Source: Tenrec ecaudatus | Taxonomy: Eukaryota; Chordata; Mammalia; Afrosoricida; Tenrecidae | Assembly (NCBI RefSeq): GCF_050624435.1 | Contig: NC_134546.1 | Coordinates: forward strand, 19,305,001 to 19,369,000 | Reading direction: 5' to 3' | Length of the DNA: 64,000 nt | Position numbers and translations under genes: made by a program | Part shown: piece by piece, positions 45,406 through 56,284 of the stretch | Numbering within the stretch: the stretch's first letter is position 1 | Layout: each line of letters opens with the position of its first letter | The notes under the pieces: generated by a model | What the model was told of the DNA's origin: nothing | The model's input: the letters and a program-made list of their open reading frames with translations, nothing else | Database searches by the model: none

Positions 45406-47529
45406 TCTCGCACAGATATGCAGTCCGGGACTTACCTGACACACAACCCGTAAAATGCACATTCCAGGTTCATGGGGAATTTTCTTCTTCCTAGCCAGAT
45501 AAATCATCCTTTGGATTGGAGAAATCACGATCTTTGCTCATCTGGGCTCGGCTGGTTTGTTTAATCGTGACTGGAGTTAAGCTGATTGATGTGTCCATTC
45601 GGCCGACCACCCCTGCTGGACCCAGACAGGATGCACTCCTCCCCTCTCTGCAGCTGGCATGCTGTCCATGAATTTTGGAAAGTAAAAGCTTGTGATTCTT
45701 TAAGGACTTTGCTCAGTTTTTAAGTGCCAAGGATGTCTCATCTGAATTGATTTAAGGATTTTTTTTAATCAAAATCTTTTCTAAGTTTAGCCACATTCCT
45801 TTTTCAGTCCTCTCTGGCCACGTGTTTCTTTATTATGACTAAATTCTTTTCAAGATTGACTTTAAAACAGTACCAAATGCTCTTCGGGGTGCCTTCTCTT
45901 GCTAGGGTTCTTTCTGCATCAAATAAAAGCATGTTTTCTTTTCTCCTTTTTCACTGTCAGCATTTTCTAATGTTTATGATCGGTGCCCACCAATCCCTAA
46001 GTCAGCTGCCTCCTATGTATCTGGTCTTAGGCTACCACGCAGGGGACATCAAACAAGGACAACTTGGCCAGACCAAACTCACCACCACCGTGGCCATGCT
46101 GACCCTGGGCGCACTGAAACTCTTAGCCCAACTGGGGACATTGTCAAGAGCAGGCAAGACTTCCAGGAAGAAGGGGACGCTTGACTATCCCAGAGAGCTG
46201 GGAGAAATAGCGGGTCAAAGGAGCTGAATAAGAAGCCAAGACTGAGGAGGTGAGAGTAGCCAGGAAGCCGCAGTGCCGGCAGGAGCTGTGTCCAGGGGAG
46301 ACAGAAAGCAGCCACACACAGGTCAGCAAGTGGCCCTCCTCCAGGAAGTATGCCCCTCAGCTGTCCCCAGAGGCACCTAGGGAGAAAGGCCTGGCAACCA
46401 CCTCCCGCCCCCCACCCCTCCCAGTCAGTCATTGTTTGGTGCAGTGTTTGCTCAGGGTCAACCTGCCGCACCTGGTGTGGTCTGGGTGTTGTTTGGTTTG
46501 TAACCTTGGCTCCTGAGAGGGTCCGCAGTCCGTCACGGTGGCCCCTTCTTAGATGCCTTCTCAGAAATCCATGGTCTGTGATGCTCCCCGGCCCCTGGGA
46601 AGTGAACTCCCGTGGTGGGGGGGCTGCTCGCCTGCAGATGGGCAGCATTAAGCTTGGGTGAGAGGAGCCCAGCTGTCCAGTCTGGCTTCACTGACGCTCT
46701 GAGGCGAGAGGGCCACCCTCCGGCATCCCTTTCCTGGTGAGGTTCTTCTGAGCGTGTTCCATGCCTGTCTCCGTGGGTTGACATGCTTACCTTCTGTCTA
46801 GAAAGTGCTTCAAAAGCAAAGGCTAAATGAAGCCCAGGGAGCCCCTGCCCCGCTGCTTACAATCGCCTCACACCACTTCGCTCTCAGGAAAGACCTACTT
46901 TTGTTTTCACTTTTATGAAAAACTGAAACGTGAAATCAGTGTTCCGCTTTTGTTTTGCGGTAAGTCATTAAAGAGGCGATGAGCCACTGGAGTGGGCTGC
47001 CAAGCTCCTTCCCAGGCGCTCCGGGCAGCCCCCCAGCATCACGTCTCCGCACCTTTGAACCATGCAAACACGGCGTGAGTGTTCTTTCAGGTTCTGTATG
47101 TTATTTGATCAGATTTGGGGGGTTCTTTTGGAGGCCAGGGAGTGCTCAAACATTTTTTCTTTATAAACGAATGGTCATTGTTTCTTCGCTATATGCCATA
47201 TTGATTCACAAAAGGTTTCTTAGGGATGTGCTACTCTCAGATAGTGGGGGGAAGCCATATAAACCCAGCCCAGATAGCTCCTTCATCTCAGCTATCCCAG
47301 ATGGCTGTCAACCTGGGAGGAAGCAAGCAGCTACAACAACACACAACAGCAGGGACGGTCTCTGAAGTGTGCCTGAGCAAAATCACGCATGATTCACAGG
47401 TCTCAGCTGTTCACAGGGCAGCGCCTGCCCAGGCCTGCCTCTGGCAGAGTGGGCAGAGCCGGTCAGCCCAGCCTTGCTCCTCAAAGCTCAGACTCTTCTG
47501 GAATGAAGTCAACGAACGAAAGAGCTACA
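45406..47529. other. Non-repetitive intron stretch
   Basis: Two kilobases with no recognised transposon. The longest ORF of the window (189 aa, minus strand 46079-46648) lies here in GC-rich sequence but has no recognisable domain. Confidence 0.4.
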
Positions 47530-48425
47530 CCTTCCTGACAGATCACTGAAGACAAAGCGGGTGCATAAGCAAATGTGGTGAAGAAAGCTGAGGGTTCCTG
47601 GCTTTCAAATATCAAAGGATAGAGTGTCTGGGGTCTTAAAGGCTTGAAGATAAACAAGCAGCTATCTAGCTGAGAAGCAACAAAGCTGCATGGAAGCAGC
47701 ACACCAGCCTGTGTGATCACGAGGTGTCGAGAGAATCTGGTATGAGGCATCAAAAGAACAAAAAAATCATATCATTGTGAATGAGGGGGAGTGCAGAGTA
47801 GAGACCCAAAGTCCATCTGTAGGCAACTGGGCATCCCCTTACAGAAGGGTCGTGGGGAGAAGAGCGAGTCAGGGTACGGTATAGCACTGATGAGACAGAC
47901 ATATGACTTCCCTCTCGTTTGTTAACGCTTCCTCCCCCACACTATCATGATCCCAATTCTACCTTACAAATCTGGCTAGACCAGAAGATGTACACTGGTA
48001 CAGATAAGAGCTAGAAACACGGAATTCAGGACAGATAAACCTCTTCAGGACCAATAATGAGAGCAGCGATACCAGGAGGGGAAGGGGAAGGTGAGTGGAG
48101 AAAGTGGGAACCGATCACAATGATCTACATATAACCCCTTCCCTTGAGGATGGACAATAGAAAAGTGGATGAAGGGAGACATCGGTCAGTGTAAGACATG
48201 AAAAAATAATAATAATTTACAAACTATCAAGATTTCATGACGGAAGGATGGGGGGGGGCAGGGAGGGAGAAAAATGAGGAGCTGATACCAAGGGCTCAAG
48301 TAGAAAGAAAATGTTTTGAGAATGATGATGGCAACAAGTGTACAAATGTGCTTGACACAATGGATGGATGTATGGATTGTGATAAGAGTTATAGAACCAC
48401 CCAATAAATGATTTTTTTTTTAAAG
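47530..48425 (+). mobile_element. Afrotherian-type L1 3' region, sense
   Basis: gatcactgaagacaaagcgg, ctggggtcttaaaggcttga, ctagctgagaagcaacaaag, aatgagggggagtgcagagt, gagctgataccaagggctca, then tail acccaataaatgatttt. This is a longer version of the copy at 35246. Non-coding. Confidence 0.88.
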
Positions 48426-49025
48426 AAGAAAGAGCAAAAGGAGCAGGGATTGCCTCGGAGTTGGCCTTCATGAGAATCGGTGAAAGAAGAGGGCAAGGGC
48501 CAGGAGCAGGAAAGCAGGCCCAGTTTCGAGTGAGGAGTGGACCAGCCTGTCACAGCCCAGGAGCCCTGGGGCAGCGGCTCTTAGGAGCTGCACAGTTAGG
48601 GTTGGAGACTCTCGCGGAGGAGGCGTTTGTAGAAGGCCTTTTATGATGTTTGTATTTGGCATATTATTACAGTCTATACACACTGTTTGTGTACTAACTG
48701 TAGGTACATGGGATACAATGATTTTTTTAACTGTGAAAATACTCTGTATATTTAATTTCAACTTCAGAGTTGATTACAGGAAGATGCTTACAAAACAAGC
48801 CCAACATTTGTTTCAATATATGTTTTAAATGATAGACTTACAAGCATATAAACAACAACATAATTAAAGGTTTCCACTCTGCCTGTAAGAAATCAGGCAG
48901 ATTTTACCGTAAGCAGTAAAGCATTCCAAGTCTTCAAGATGGCTCATATAGCTGCACCGACATGGCAGTAAACGTTTAAACAACAAGTCTGTGATTTATA
49001 TGCTACAGCATAAAGAATGAAATGT
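48426..49025. other. Intron stretch, nothing recognised
   Basis: No diagnostic repeat found. Confidence 0.35.
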
Positions 49026-49214
49026 CTGTGTGTCCATGTATTAGAAATCTATAGTGTATCATGTGTACTGAGCACGTATGTATGCCTGTGGCATGCCTGT
49101 GTCCATATGTTAGAAATCTGTGTTGTATCGTGTGTACTGAGCACGTATGTATGCCTGTGTGTCCATATGTTATAAATCTATGATGTATCGTGTGTACTGA
49201 GCATGTATGTATGC
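49026..49214. repeat. Three-unit 60-70-bp minisatellite
   Basis: Each unit holds tgtgtccatatgttagaaat (with minor changes), tgtatcgtgtgtactgagca and cgtatgtatgcc. The middle unit has about 10 extra bases (gtggcatgcc). The last unit runs straight into an AfroSINE. Confidence 0.9.
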
Positions 49215-49410
49215 GTGTGGCATAGCAGTTACTTGTTGGGCTGCTAACCACTGCAAGGTAACAGTTCATAGACACCAGCAGCCACTCCTCGGGAGAAAGA
49301 CAAGGTGTTGTATTCCTGTGAAGAGGCAGTCTAGAAATCCATAGCGACAGGTCTTCCTTTCCCTAAAGCGTCACTGTGAGTCAGAACCGACTTGGTAGCA
49401 ATGAGTTTTG
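49213..49410 (+). repeat. AfroSINE, near full length
   Basis: gcgtgtggcatagcagttac, ttgttgggctgctaaccact, ctcctcgggagaaagacaag, gtcactgtgagtcagaaccg acttggtagcaatgag. Confidence 0.92.
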
Positions 49411-49524
49411 GGCTATGTGTGTGTGTGCATGTGTGTGCACAAATAGATGGAAAGATCTAATGCATACTGGGTCTTTAACAAAACCTAGTTGATGTTTACC
49501 CCACCCCCGTCACTTAAATGAGAA

Positions 49525-49701
49525 TGCCTGGGTGGCACAGTGAGGTGGCCGTGCTCACCCCCCCAGGGGCGCCTCAGAAGGGAGCCATGGCAGTCTGCTC
49601 TGAAACGCCGGGGCCTTGACAAGCAATGGCGCACAGTCTACTGGGCCACAGGCAGGGTCACCGTGGGTCGGAATTCATTCCTGAGCAACTGCCTGGGTTT
49701 T
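49525..49701 (+). repeat. AfroSINE, diverged
   Basis: gcctgggtggcacagtgagg, agccatggcagtctgctctg, ggtcaccgtgggtcggaatt cattcc. The centre is shortened. Confidence 0.8.
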
Positions 49702-50003
49702 GGGCACATAAAGGAAAGACAGTAATAAGATGAGGAGACGTCATGAATTTGTTGATGCTTTGCATCGGACACTTCAGTTTCACGTTAAGTTACTTCACAT
49801 CGCTGGTGTGCTGGAGTTCAAGTCTCTCAGAGATGGAGTGCCTCGCTAGTCAGGGCAGGGCTGGCTGCTACATAAGGGAGAGTCTTTCCTCATGGGTTAC
49901 ATGCCCGTTGTGGGGTGATATCCAAACTGCTCGTAGGACAAATGGAACCATTCTTGGAGGGAGGCTTTGCAGGACCCCACCACAGGACTTGGTGGGAGTA
50001 GAA

Positions 50004-50143
50004 GGAGCCCTGGTGGTGCAGTGGGTCAGTAGTTCGAACCCTCCGGGTTTCTACCAAGATTTGAAACGTCAGAAACCCCAGGGAGCAGTCCCCCGTCCTT
50101 TGAGAATCACTGTGGGTCCCAATCTACGGGATGGCATTGGGTT
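50004..50143 (+). repeat. AfroSINE, first of inverted pair
   Basis: ggagccctggtggtgcagtg ggtcagtagttcgaaccctc, then aacgtcagaaaccccaggga and tcactgtgggtcccaatcta. The middle is partly deleted. Confidence 0.9.
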
Positions 50144-50185
50144 TGATTGGCTGGAGGAACTGGAAAGATTGAAAAACTAACCAAG

Positions 50186-50350
50186 GAGCTTCAGTAGATG
50201 CTGACTCACAGTGACGCTACAGGACAAAGTAGAACTCCCCCATGCTGTCTGCAAGGCGACATCTGTACAGAGCCCTTGACCGACCGCCACGTGGTTTTCA
50301 ACCACAGACCTTTCCGTGAGCCGCCGAGCACACTAACCACGGGTCTCCTA
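50186..50350 (-). repeat. AfroSINE, second of inverted pair, antisense
   Basis: tagatgctgactcacagtga cgctacaggacaaagtagaa, then ccgccgagcacactaaccac gggtctcc head. Confidence 0.82.
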
Positions 50351-51360
50351 GAAAGGCCTGGGAGGGCTGGACGTGTTCCATAAACATAACCACTCAACGT
50401 GAATCCAGGAACATCGACCTGCCCTTTCAACCGAGAAGCACGGGGGAAAGTGTAGGGATACGTCATTTGGGAGATTTGGAGAGATGAAATAATGGCTGAC
50501 TTGTGAATAGTGTTGAAAATATTTGATGATGTGACTCCCAGAGAACTGATTATGGTTAACCCCTCATTTGTTTGGCATTTCCAAGGATTGAGCTATTCCA
50601 CATTACTGACTTTTCCAGACAGCTAACATTTTCCTAGTTATATGCCTTGAATGCTTTTTAACCAATACTTGGGGGAGGGGGCGGATATTTCTGAAATAGA
50701 TCATACACTTACCCTGCCGCCATCAACTGAAGTTGGTGGGTCTACATGACCATTTCCTTGGGCGCCTTTGACTGCAAGCATGAGAAGATTGATGAAAAAA
50801 AGATTAAACAGTCAGGAGTTGGCCTCTGCTCACTTAACAAGGAGTTGAAAGGGAGACCATTGCAGGGAGGATGGAGTGGGCCGCTCAGTGACGTCACACC
50901 CCAGGTTACCTACCTTCTCTCTAATTTTTTTGACGTTGCTCTCCTGGTCCCAAGATGGTTGCCAGAGTGCCAGGCCTCAAGCACTCAAATGATCCAATCC
51001 AAGGCAGCAGTAAAGGAGAGGCTTCCCCTTGCCTGTGTCTTGACTCAGAGAGGAGAGCGTTTCTCAGAAGACCTCTTGGCTGCATTGCTGGAACTGAGTC
51101 ACACTTCCATACTGTGGTTTTAGAAAAGGCCAAGAGAGCGGATAAATGCCCAGCACTTTCAGACTCTTCAGTGGGAGGGAGGACTCTGCCCATCAGGAAG
51201 ATGGATGGAGAAGAGGTGCTGGGCAGCCCGCCCATAGTGTCTGCCACCGTCACCCCGATGGAGCGTTTACATCACTCCCTGGAGGGTAGTCACCTCAGGG
51301 GTCATTAGCTGTAGAGCTCTAACGAGCTCTGGATGATTTTTGAACTACTAAACCTGCTTT
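50351..51360. other. Intron stretch, nothing recognised
   Basis: No diagnostic repeat; ORFs of 110-125 aa on both strands have no domain I recognise. Confidence 0.35.
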
Positions 51361-51530
51361 GAGGAACCCTGGTGGCCCTTTTAGGTAATTGTTGGACTGT
51401 GAAACACAAAGTTGGCAGTTCAAACCCACCAGCCACTCCATAGTAGAAAGATGAGGCTCTGCCCCTGGAAAGATTTACAGCTTCAGAAACCCAATGTGAG
51501 TCAGGATTGACGTGAGGGCAGTGGGCGGTT
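51361..51530 (+). repeat. AfroSINE
   Basis: gaggaaccctggtggccctt, agttggcagttcaaacccac cagccactcc, aaagatttacagcttcagaa, gtgagtcaggattgacgtga. Confidence 0.9.
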
Positions 51531-51952
51531 GAGGTTGAAGCCCGCTTTTCTCTTTCCTGCCTTTGTGTTAGACGTGCGGTTCCTCATGTACCGTATCCTC
51601 TAATTATGGCACCGTAATTGATTTCTTTTTCCGGGAGAAATCATACAAGCTTGTTAGAATGAAGTTGGACATTTCTGAGCGAGCGCCTGACAGGCCTGTC
51701 CTGTTCTGGGTTCCTTTTTCCACTGTTGAGGTCCCTGGATAAAGAGGGAATTTTTTTCCCCCACATTGGGTACTGAGGGCAGGTAAGCTAGTGCACAAGA
51801 CAAGGCAGAGCTGCCTCTGCGCGCCTGCAGCGCAGCCTGGCCGGGGAGCAGCAGCAAGGTTGGTCACGTTCCCCCAACGAGGAGCGTGAGGGGTTGCATG
51901 CAAAACTCTGCTGGTTTTGGGACTGTCACCAACAGAACCCAACACTGCAGAG

Positions 51953-52165
51953 CTGGGGTCCTCACCCTTTTTAAACAGGGGGCCAGTCCACTGTCCCTCA
52001 GACCCGTGGGAGGGCCAGGCTATAGTTTAAAAAAAAAACTGCCAACAAATTCCTATGGACACTGCACGTATCTTATTTTGAAGTAAACAAACAAACAGGG
52101 CACAAACACCAGGCGGGCTGGATAAATGTCTTCCGAGCCTGCAGGGCGTCGTTTGAGGATGCCTG
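51953..52165 (+). mobile_element. OC1/OposCharlie-like non-autonomous hAT
   Basis: Left end ctggggtcctcacccttttt and right end gtttgaggatgcctg form hAT-type inverted ends. Interior gggccagtccactgtccctc agacc, agtttaaaaaaaaaactgcc, attcctatggacactgcacg match my memory of OposCharlie-type elements. Flanks ctgcagag and ctgcagcg agree at 7 of 8, a hAT 8-bp target duplication. 213 bp, no coding sequence. Confidence 0.88.
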
Positions 52166-53960
52166 CTGCAGCGACTGCCCCACAGATGCCCCACCTGGTA
52201 GGAAAGCAGGGCCGATCTGAATCATCCCCCGAGCCCGGTGGATAAGTCCCGGGAACTGCCGGGTAGTGCAGACCTAGCTGTGGCTTGTTTCAACAAGTTC
52301 TAGAAGCAAGTAATGTTTGGGGAATGGTCATTGAAATTCTCCTGGACAAGTGAAGACCCTGCCTTCTGTGGACAGAGAAAGCTGACCAGCCTCCGGCCTC
52401 TGGATACAAAAAGGAACTAGGAAGCAGTTGTCAAAATACTACTGACAGTGAGTCATTGACCCGAGGGGCTGTCTCTGCTGGGAGAATAGAACCCAGCCAG
52501 CAGGTGGGTTGGTTTCCAAGGAAGCAAATGGTTAAAATGTTATCTCTGCAGCTGTGAGTGCAATCCGCTCATAAGGTCAGCTCAGCGTGTCCTCAGAAGT
52601 CAGCTGTTCAAAACCTCAAGTCTTTATGTTACTGTGTCAGAGGATCATGAGTAACTCATATGCACAACTTAGTAACAGAAACATTTAGGGAGACAAAAAC
52701 ATTGTGTGTGTGTGCGCGCAAGAGAGAGAGAGAGAAAGGGGGGGGGGAATCCCTTTTGTTGACTGCTGACTGAATCAGCTATCATCCAACATAAGTTCAT
52801 TTTGTTTTCACATATGTCAATTGATATGTGAGTTACTGGTTTTTATCTTGAGCTCTGGGAGCGAGCAGCCGACCACTGAGTACACAGGGATAAGTAGTGA
52901 TTTTTCCTGTTGACTTCCACTTGCTTTGTGAAGTGGTCCTCGACGGAGAAACGATATTGCAGTCAATGCTTTGGGGGGTCTTGATACTTATCAGCATCTA
53001 GATTGCAATTTTTTTCTTTAATCAGAACTGACTGCCCCTGGTAAATACATTTCTTTTCACATTTTGAATTACTTCTGTTGCTAATGGACATTTAGAATTT
53101 ATCAGAAAATGGTTCTGAATAGAAAATGAATTTCTTCCGCATATCAGAGTTCTAATATGATAACACCCATTTTCTGCAAGACAAAATGACAAGGGCAAAG
53201 CTGTGAAACATGCCAAAGTCCAAACAAGCTGAGTACTTGAAAAACATACAGATTGCGGGATTATCTGCATTACTTTTGTTAGTAAACGGTCACTATATTT
53301 ATATTTATTAATTCTTACCATTGAATTCTATTATCAAAAAAACGTTTTAAGGAAGATTGCATGTTAAATGGTTTTCTACTATTACTGCTTTGGGAAGTTC
53401 ATCTGAATCTTGTTTCATATTTAGAAACTTTTGTCTCATGTAAACATAAATCAAGTCAAATTAAAGCCTGTGTAAATAGGCATTTCTTATCCCCAAATTA
53501 ATCGGAGGAAATGTAATGAGTAAAGAGAAGTATTTTTTGTTCAAAAGGGCTGAAGATGGCACAGCACATGCTGTGGATATACAGTAATTCCCAAAGAATT
53601 CTCTGCGTTGAAGTGGTTATAATTTGATTTCACCTTTTTCCTCTTTTGTATTGCTCTTTCACGTTATGAAACTTTAGCCGTCGCCCTGGAAGGCACGTCC
53701 TGGGACTGCCTGTCTGAAGCATGTGGAAAATGTGAGAAAAGAGTGGACATTCAGAATCTTGTCACTGTGCTTTGGCTGGTGGAGGATTCATGGGTAGAAA
53801 CCCCCTTCAGCACTGAGTCAGTTGTCCTCAATGACCAAATCTACTCGGCAGGCTGAGGACCCCACACTGGGCGATATTTGGCTGCCTTTAAAATGTCAAA
53901 CCAAATGCTTAGAGGACCTGACTCTCACCCTCACCCCGAAGGGGTGGAATGTGTTTTCAA
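52166..53960. other. Intron stretch, largely non-repetitive
   Basis: 52700-52748 is a mixed simple repeat. 53000-53660 is AT-rich, non-repetitive, and may hold conserved non-coding sequence; not testable here. Confidence 0.35.
52703..52748. repeat. Compound (TG)n-(GC)n-(AG)n-poly-G
   Basis: tgtgtgtgtgtgcgcgcaag then six AG units, then a run of nine or more G. Confidence 0.92.
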
Positions 53961-54102
53961 AGGCGGCCTGGTTGTCCAATAGTTAACCACGCCAACAGCC
54001 CACAGGAGACAGGCCTGGTGGTCGCAGCCTAGAGCAGCGCTTCCCTGTCACATGGGGTCGCTATGAGCGGAGAATCAACGCCAGGTCCCCTAACAGCAAT
54101 GT
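53961..54102 (+). repeat. AfroSINE, diverged
   Basis: ggcggcctggttgtccaata gttaaccacgcc and acatggggtcgctatgagcg gagaatcaacgcc. Confidence 0.75.
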
Positions 54103-54224
54103 CTTTTCAAGACACTTGCTTCATAAAGCCAAAAAGATAAACTCGGTACACTTCAGAAAGGAGACTTTAGATTACAAAATGGGAATTAAAACCTGGTGAA
54201 TGACTTGCATGCCAGAGCAGAGGC

Positions 54225-54340
54225 CATGGAGCTAGGAAGCCAATCCACCTCTTGGGCCCTTAAGCTTGCTCATCTGTTAAATGGAGGTGGCTCAAAAGTA
54301 ATATTTGCTTCGAGAAGTTGTATGTATCAAATTAGAGAAG
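54225..54340 (-). repeat. MIR-like fragment, antisense
   Basis: gaagccaatccacctcttgg and agcttgctcatctgttaaat ggaggtggc in antisense MIR order. Confidence 0.55.
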
Positions 54341-55398
54341 GGTATAAAGTTTCTCTGTAAATCTAGGAAAGACCAGTCACCTCTTTGAATCCACACTGTT
54401 GAGCTAGAATGAATAGAGCATACCATTCCAAAGCTCAGTCCCATCAACGGCTGTGCTGTCATAGCCGCAATGAACTTGGACTCTGTTCTGCCTTCTTGTG
54501 CTCAATGGTGTTGACTCCCCATTTTCCCCATGCCCCCTTTCCATGCCAAGTAATCTCCAGTCCTGTGACTGCCTTTGTAGTTCCACCCATTGCAGTTTCT
54601 GGGTACAGATAAATATACAAGAGTATAGCAGACAACAAACAGGATCCATCAACCATGTTTGCTCTTTGTCATAGAAGAGGGTGTAGTCATAGTCACCCAA
54701 ATAGGCATAGATACTTTAAAGCATGTACTGTTGGAGCAGTCTGGATTTTTAATGAATGGTCACTTCAGCTGAAAGTAATGGCTTGTGTTATTTTTGTAAT
54801 TGTATTAAATAATCCCCAAATAAGAAAAGACCACACACAATGCATGTTAGCAGCAAGCACTAGGACTTGAAGCCGCCTGGACTCTTATCAGCCACCATTT
54901 GCGGTGCTCAGATAGGCCCCTTGTGTGTTTCATCAAGGAGGTCAACTGCTTAAGCAAATACACCAGCAAATGGGGCAGGGGGCGGGGGAGAAGCTGCTGA
55001 GTATAGAAATCCGTTGCACGAATGGAAGTAGAGTGATAATATTTTTTTTCCCATTTGCCATGACGTCCCCTAGAGGTTTGGCTGCATCCATAGGGTGTTC
55101 ACAGGCCGAGTCCTCTGAGTGGACAGCCCCTTCCTTCTCTGCGGTCGGGTCTTCGTCTGGGAGCGCTGCTGACACCTGTTGACTTTGGCCAACGCAGCTG
55201 TCACTTGAACCCCAGTGGCCTAGCCTTCAGCATCCAAGCAGCACACAGACCACCACAGGGTGACAAGCGGACAGACAACGTGGAGTAGAAAGTGTGACCA
55301 ACCCCCTTATTTCCTTTCCAAATCCCTTCTTTAAGGACGGCCTCATTCCCATTTTGTCCATCCACTGACCGAGGAGGAAGGCCCTGCGTTTAGTGTAA
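54341..55398. other. Intron stretch, nothing recognised
   Basis: No diagnostic repeat found in the kilobase before the inverted repeat at 55399. Confidence 0.35.
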
Positions 55399-55409
55399 TA
55401 GAGACTTAG

Positions 55410-55444
<35 letters not shown>

Positions 55445-55454
55445 TAAGTCTCTA
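55399..55454. repeat. Perfect 14-bp inverted repeat enclosing (GT)14
   Basis: Left arm tagagacttaggac (55399-55412), 28 bp of pure GT (55413-55440), right arm gtcctaagtctcta (55441-55454). No mismatch in the arms. It lies 287 bp upstream of exon C. Confidence 0.95.
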
Positions 55455-55741
55455 CGGTTTTACACATACAGACATAGGTATAAGCTAACTGTGCTCTGGA
55501 CCGTTAGACAAAGTAAGTGCCTTAAAGGCACTGCGGATGGAGGGGGCCACCCAAGGACACTTGTGTTGTAACCGCCGTGGCCATTTGCATTTCTTGGCCC
55601 TTCTCTCCGTACCTGGTAGCTAGGCCTCAACCGCTATCTGTGGTCCAAGTAAGAGTCTCATAGCCAAATACTCAGAGTCTGCCAGGAAAGTGTCTTAAAA
55701 CATGTATACATGCTAAGCATTTCTTTCTTTTTCCTTTGCAG
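55455..55741 (+). other. BABAM2: Intron end before exon C
   Basis: Includes the pyrimidine tract and cag acceptor; otherwise nothing recognised. Confidence 0.5.
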
Positions 55742-55895
55742 TTGACCTGCCCCTGTTTTTCCCTCGAGACCAGCCAACCCTCACATTTCAGTCCGTCTAT
55801 CATTTCACCAACAGCGGTCAACTTTACTCCCAGGCCCAGAAAAATTACCCGTACAGCCCCAGATGGGACGGCAATGAAATGGCCAAAAGAGCAAA
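55742..55895 (+). CDS. BABAM2: BABAM2 (BRE) internal coding exon C
   Basis: Third exon, 154 bp. TT completes an Ile codon with the A from exon B. Fifty codons follow, beginning [20 protein letters not shown] and ending [10 protein letters not shown], then two bases (AA) of a Lys codon. It matches human BABAM2 around residues 312-363, with no difference I can recall, and covers the end of the C-terminal UEV domain. The acceptor is a strong tract, ttctttctttttcctttgcag without its first base; the donor is gtaagt. The last coding exon (expected to begin AYFKTF in the main human isoform) was not found in the remaining 8 kb, so the gene continues beyond the window. An overlapping 132-aa ORF in another frame runs through both splice sites and is not real. 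Confidence 0.97.
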
Positions 55896-55944
55896 GTAAG
55901 TGCCGGTTTGTTATAAGCAGACGGGAACCTTTTGTTTATCTTGT

Positions 55945-56132
55945 CCAGAGGTCAGCAAGCTCCTGCCCAGGGCCTGTTACGAGAAATAAAGTTTTATTGA
56001 AGACGGCCACACCTGTTCCGTCACATGTCCATGCTGCTGTGGTAGACTCCGAGCGGAGCATCTGCAACAGAGACCACGTGGCCTGCAAACCCAACAGTCT
56101 TGCTATCTGGCCCTTTTGCTGCCCACAGATCT
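55945..56132 (+). mobile_element. Charlie-type hAT element, old
   Basis: ccagaggtcagcaagctcct, gaaataaagttttattgaag acggccacacc, aacagagaccacgtggcctg caaacccaa, tgctatctggcccttttgct. This is the mammal-wide hAT family beginning ggtcagcaaac. It starts 50 bp past exon C. Confidence 0.8.
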
Positions 56133-56284
56133 GAATTCAAGTAGAAGTTGCCTGTATCTGAAAATGTTTCCTTTTCTTACAGTTTCTGTTGGTGTCAGAG
56201 ATGGTGGTGACAAATTTTTTTTCTATCACATTTCAGGATTTATGAGAAATGTACCTCTCTCCTTAAATTGGAGAAGCTGTTGTG

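Larger units (their letters stand above)
5130..55741 (+). other. BABAM2: BABAM2 50.6-kb intron between exons B and C
   Basis: A phase-1 intron from gtgagt to tttgcag. It carries nearly all the transposable elements described here. No other host exon, RNA gene or retrocopy was recognised within it. BABAM2 is a very large gene in human, so the size is expected. Confidence 0.9.

Noticed and set aside
46079..46648. 189-aa ORF on the minus strand, the longest in the window
   Set aside because: GC-rich composition makes long chance ORFs likely; low-complexity content, no recognisable domain, no splice or promoter context.
55399..55454. Hairpin as a transcription terminator
   Set aside because: Rho-independent terminators do not apply in a mammalian intron, and the loop is a 28-bp microsatellite.
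55736..56134. 132-aa + strand ORF across exon C
   Set aside because: It is in another frame, starts inside the splice acceptor region and reads through the donor into a Charlie element.
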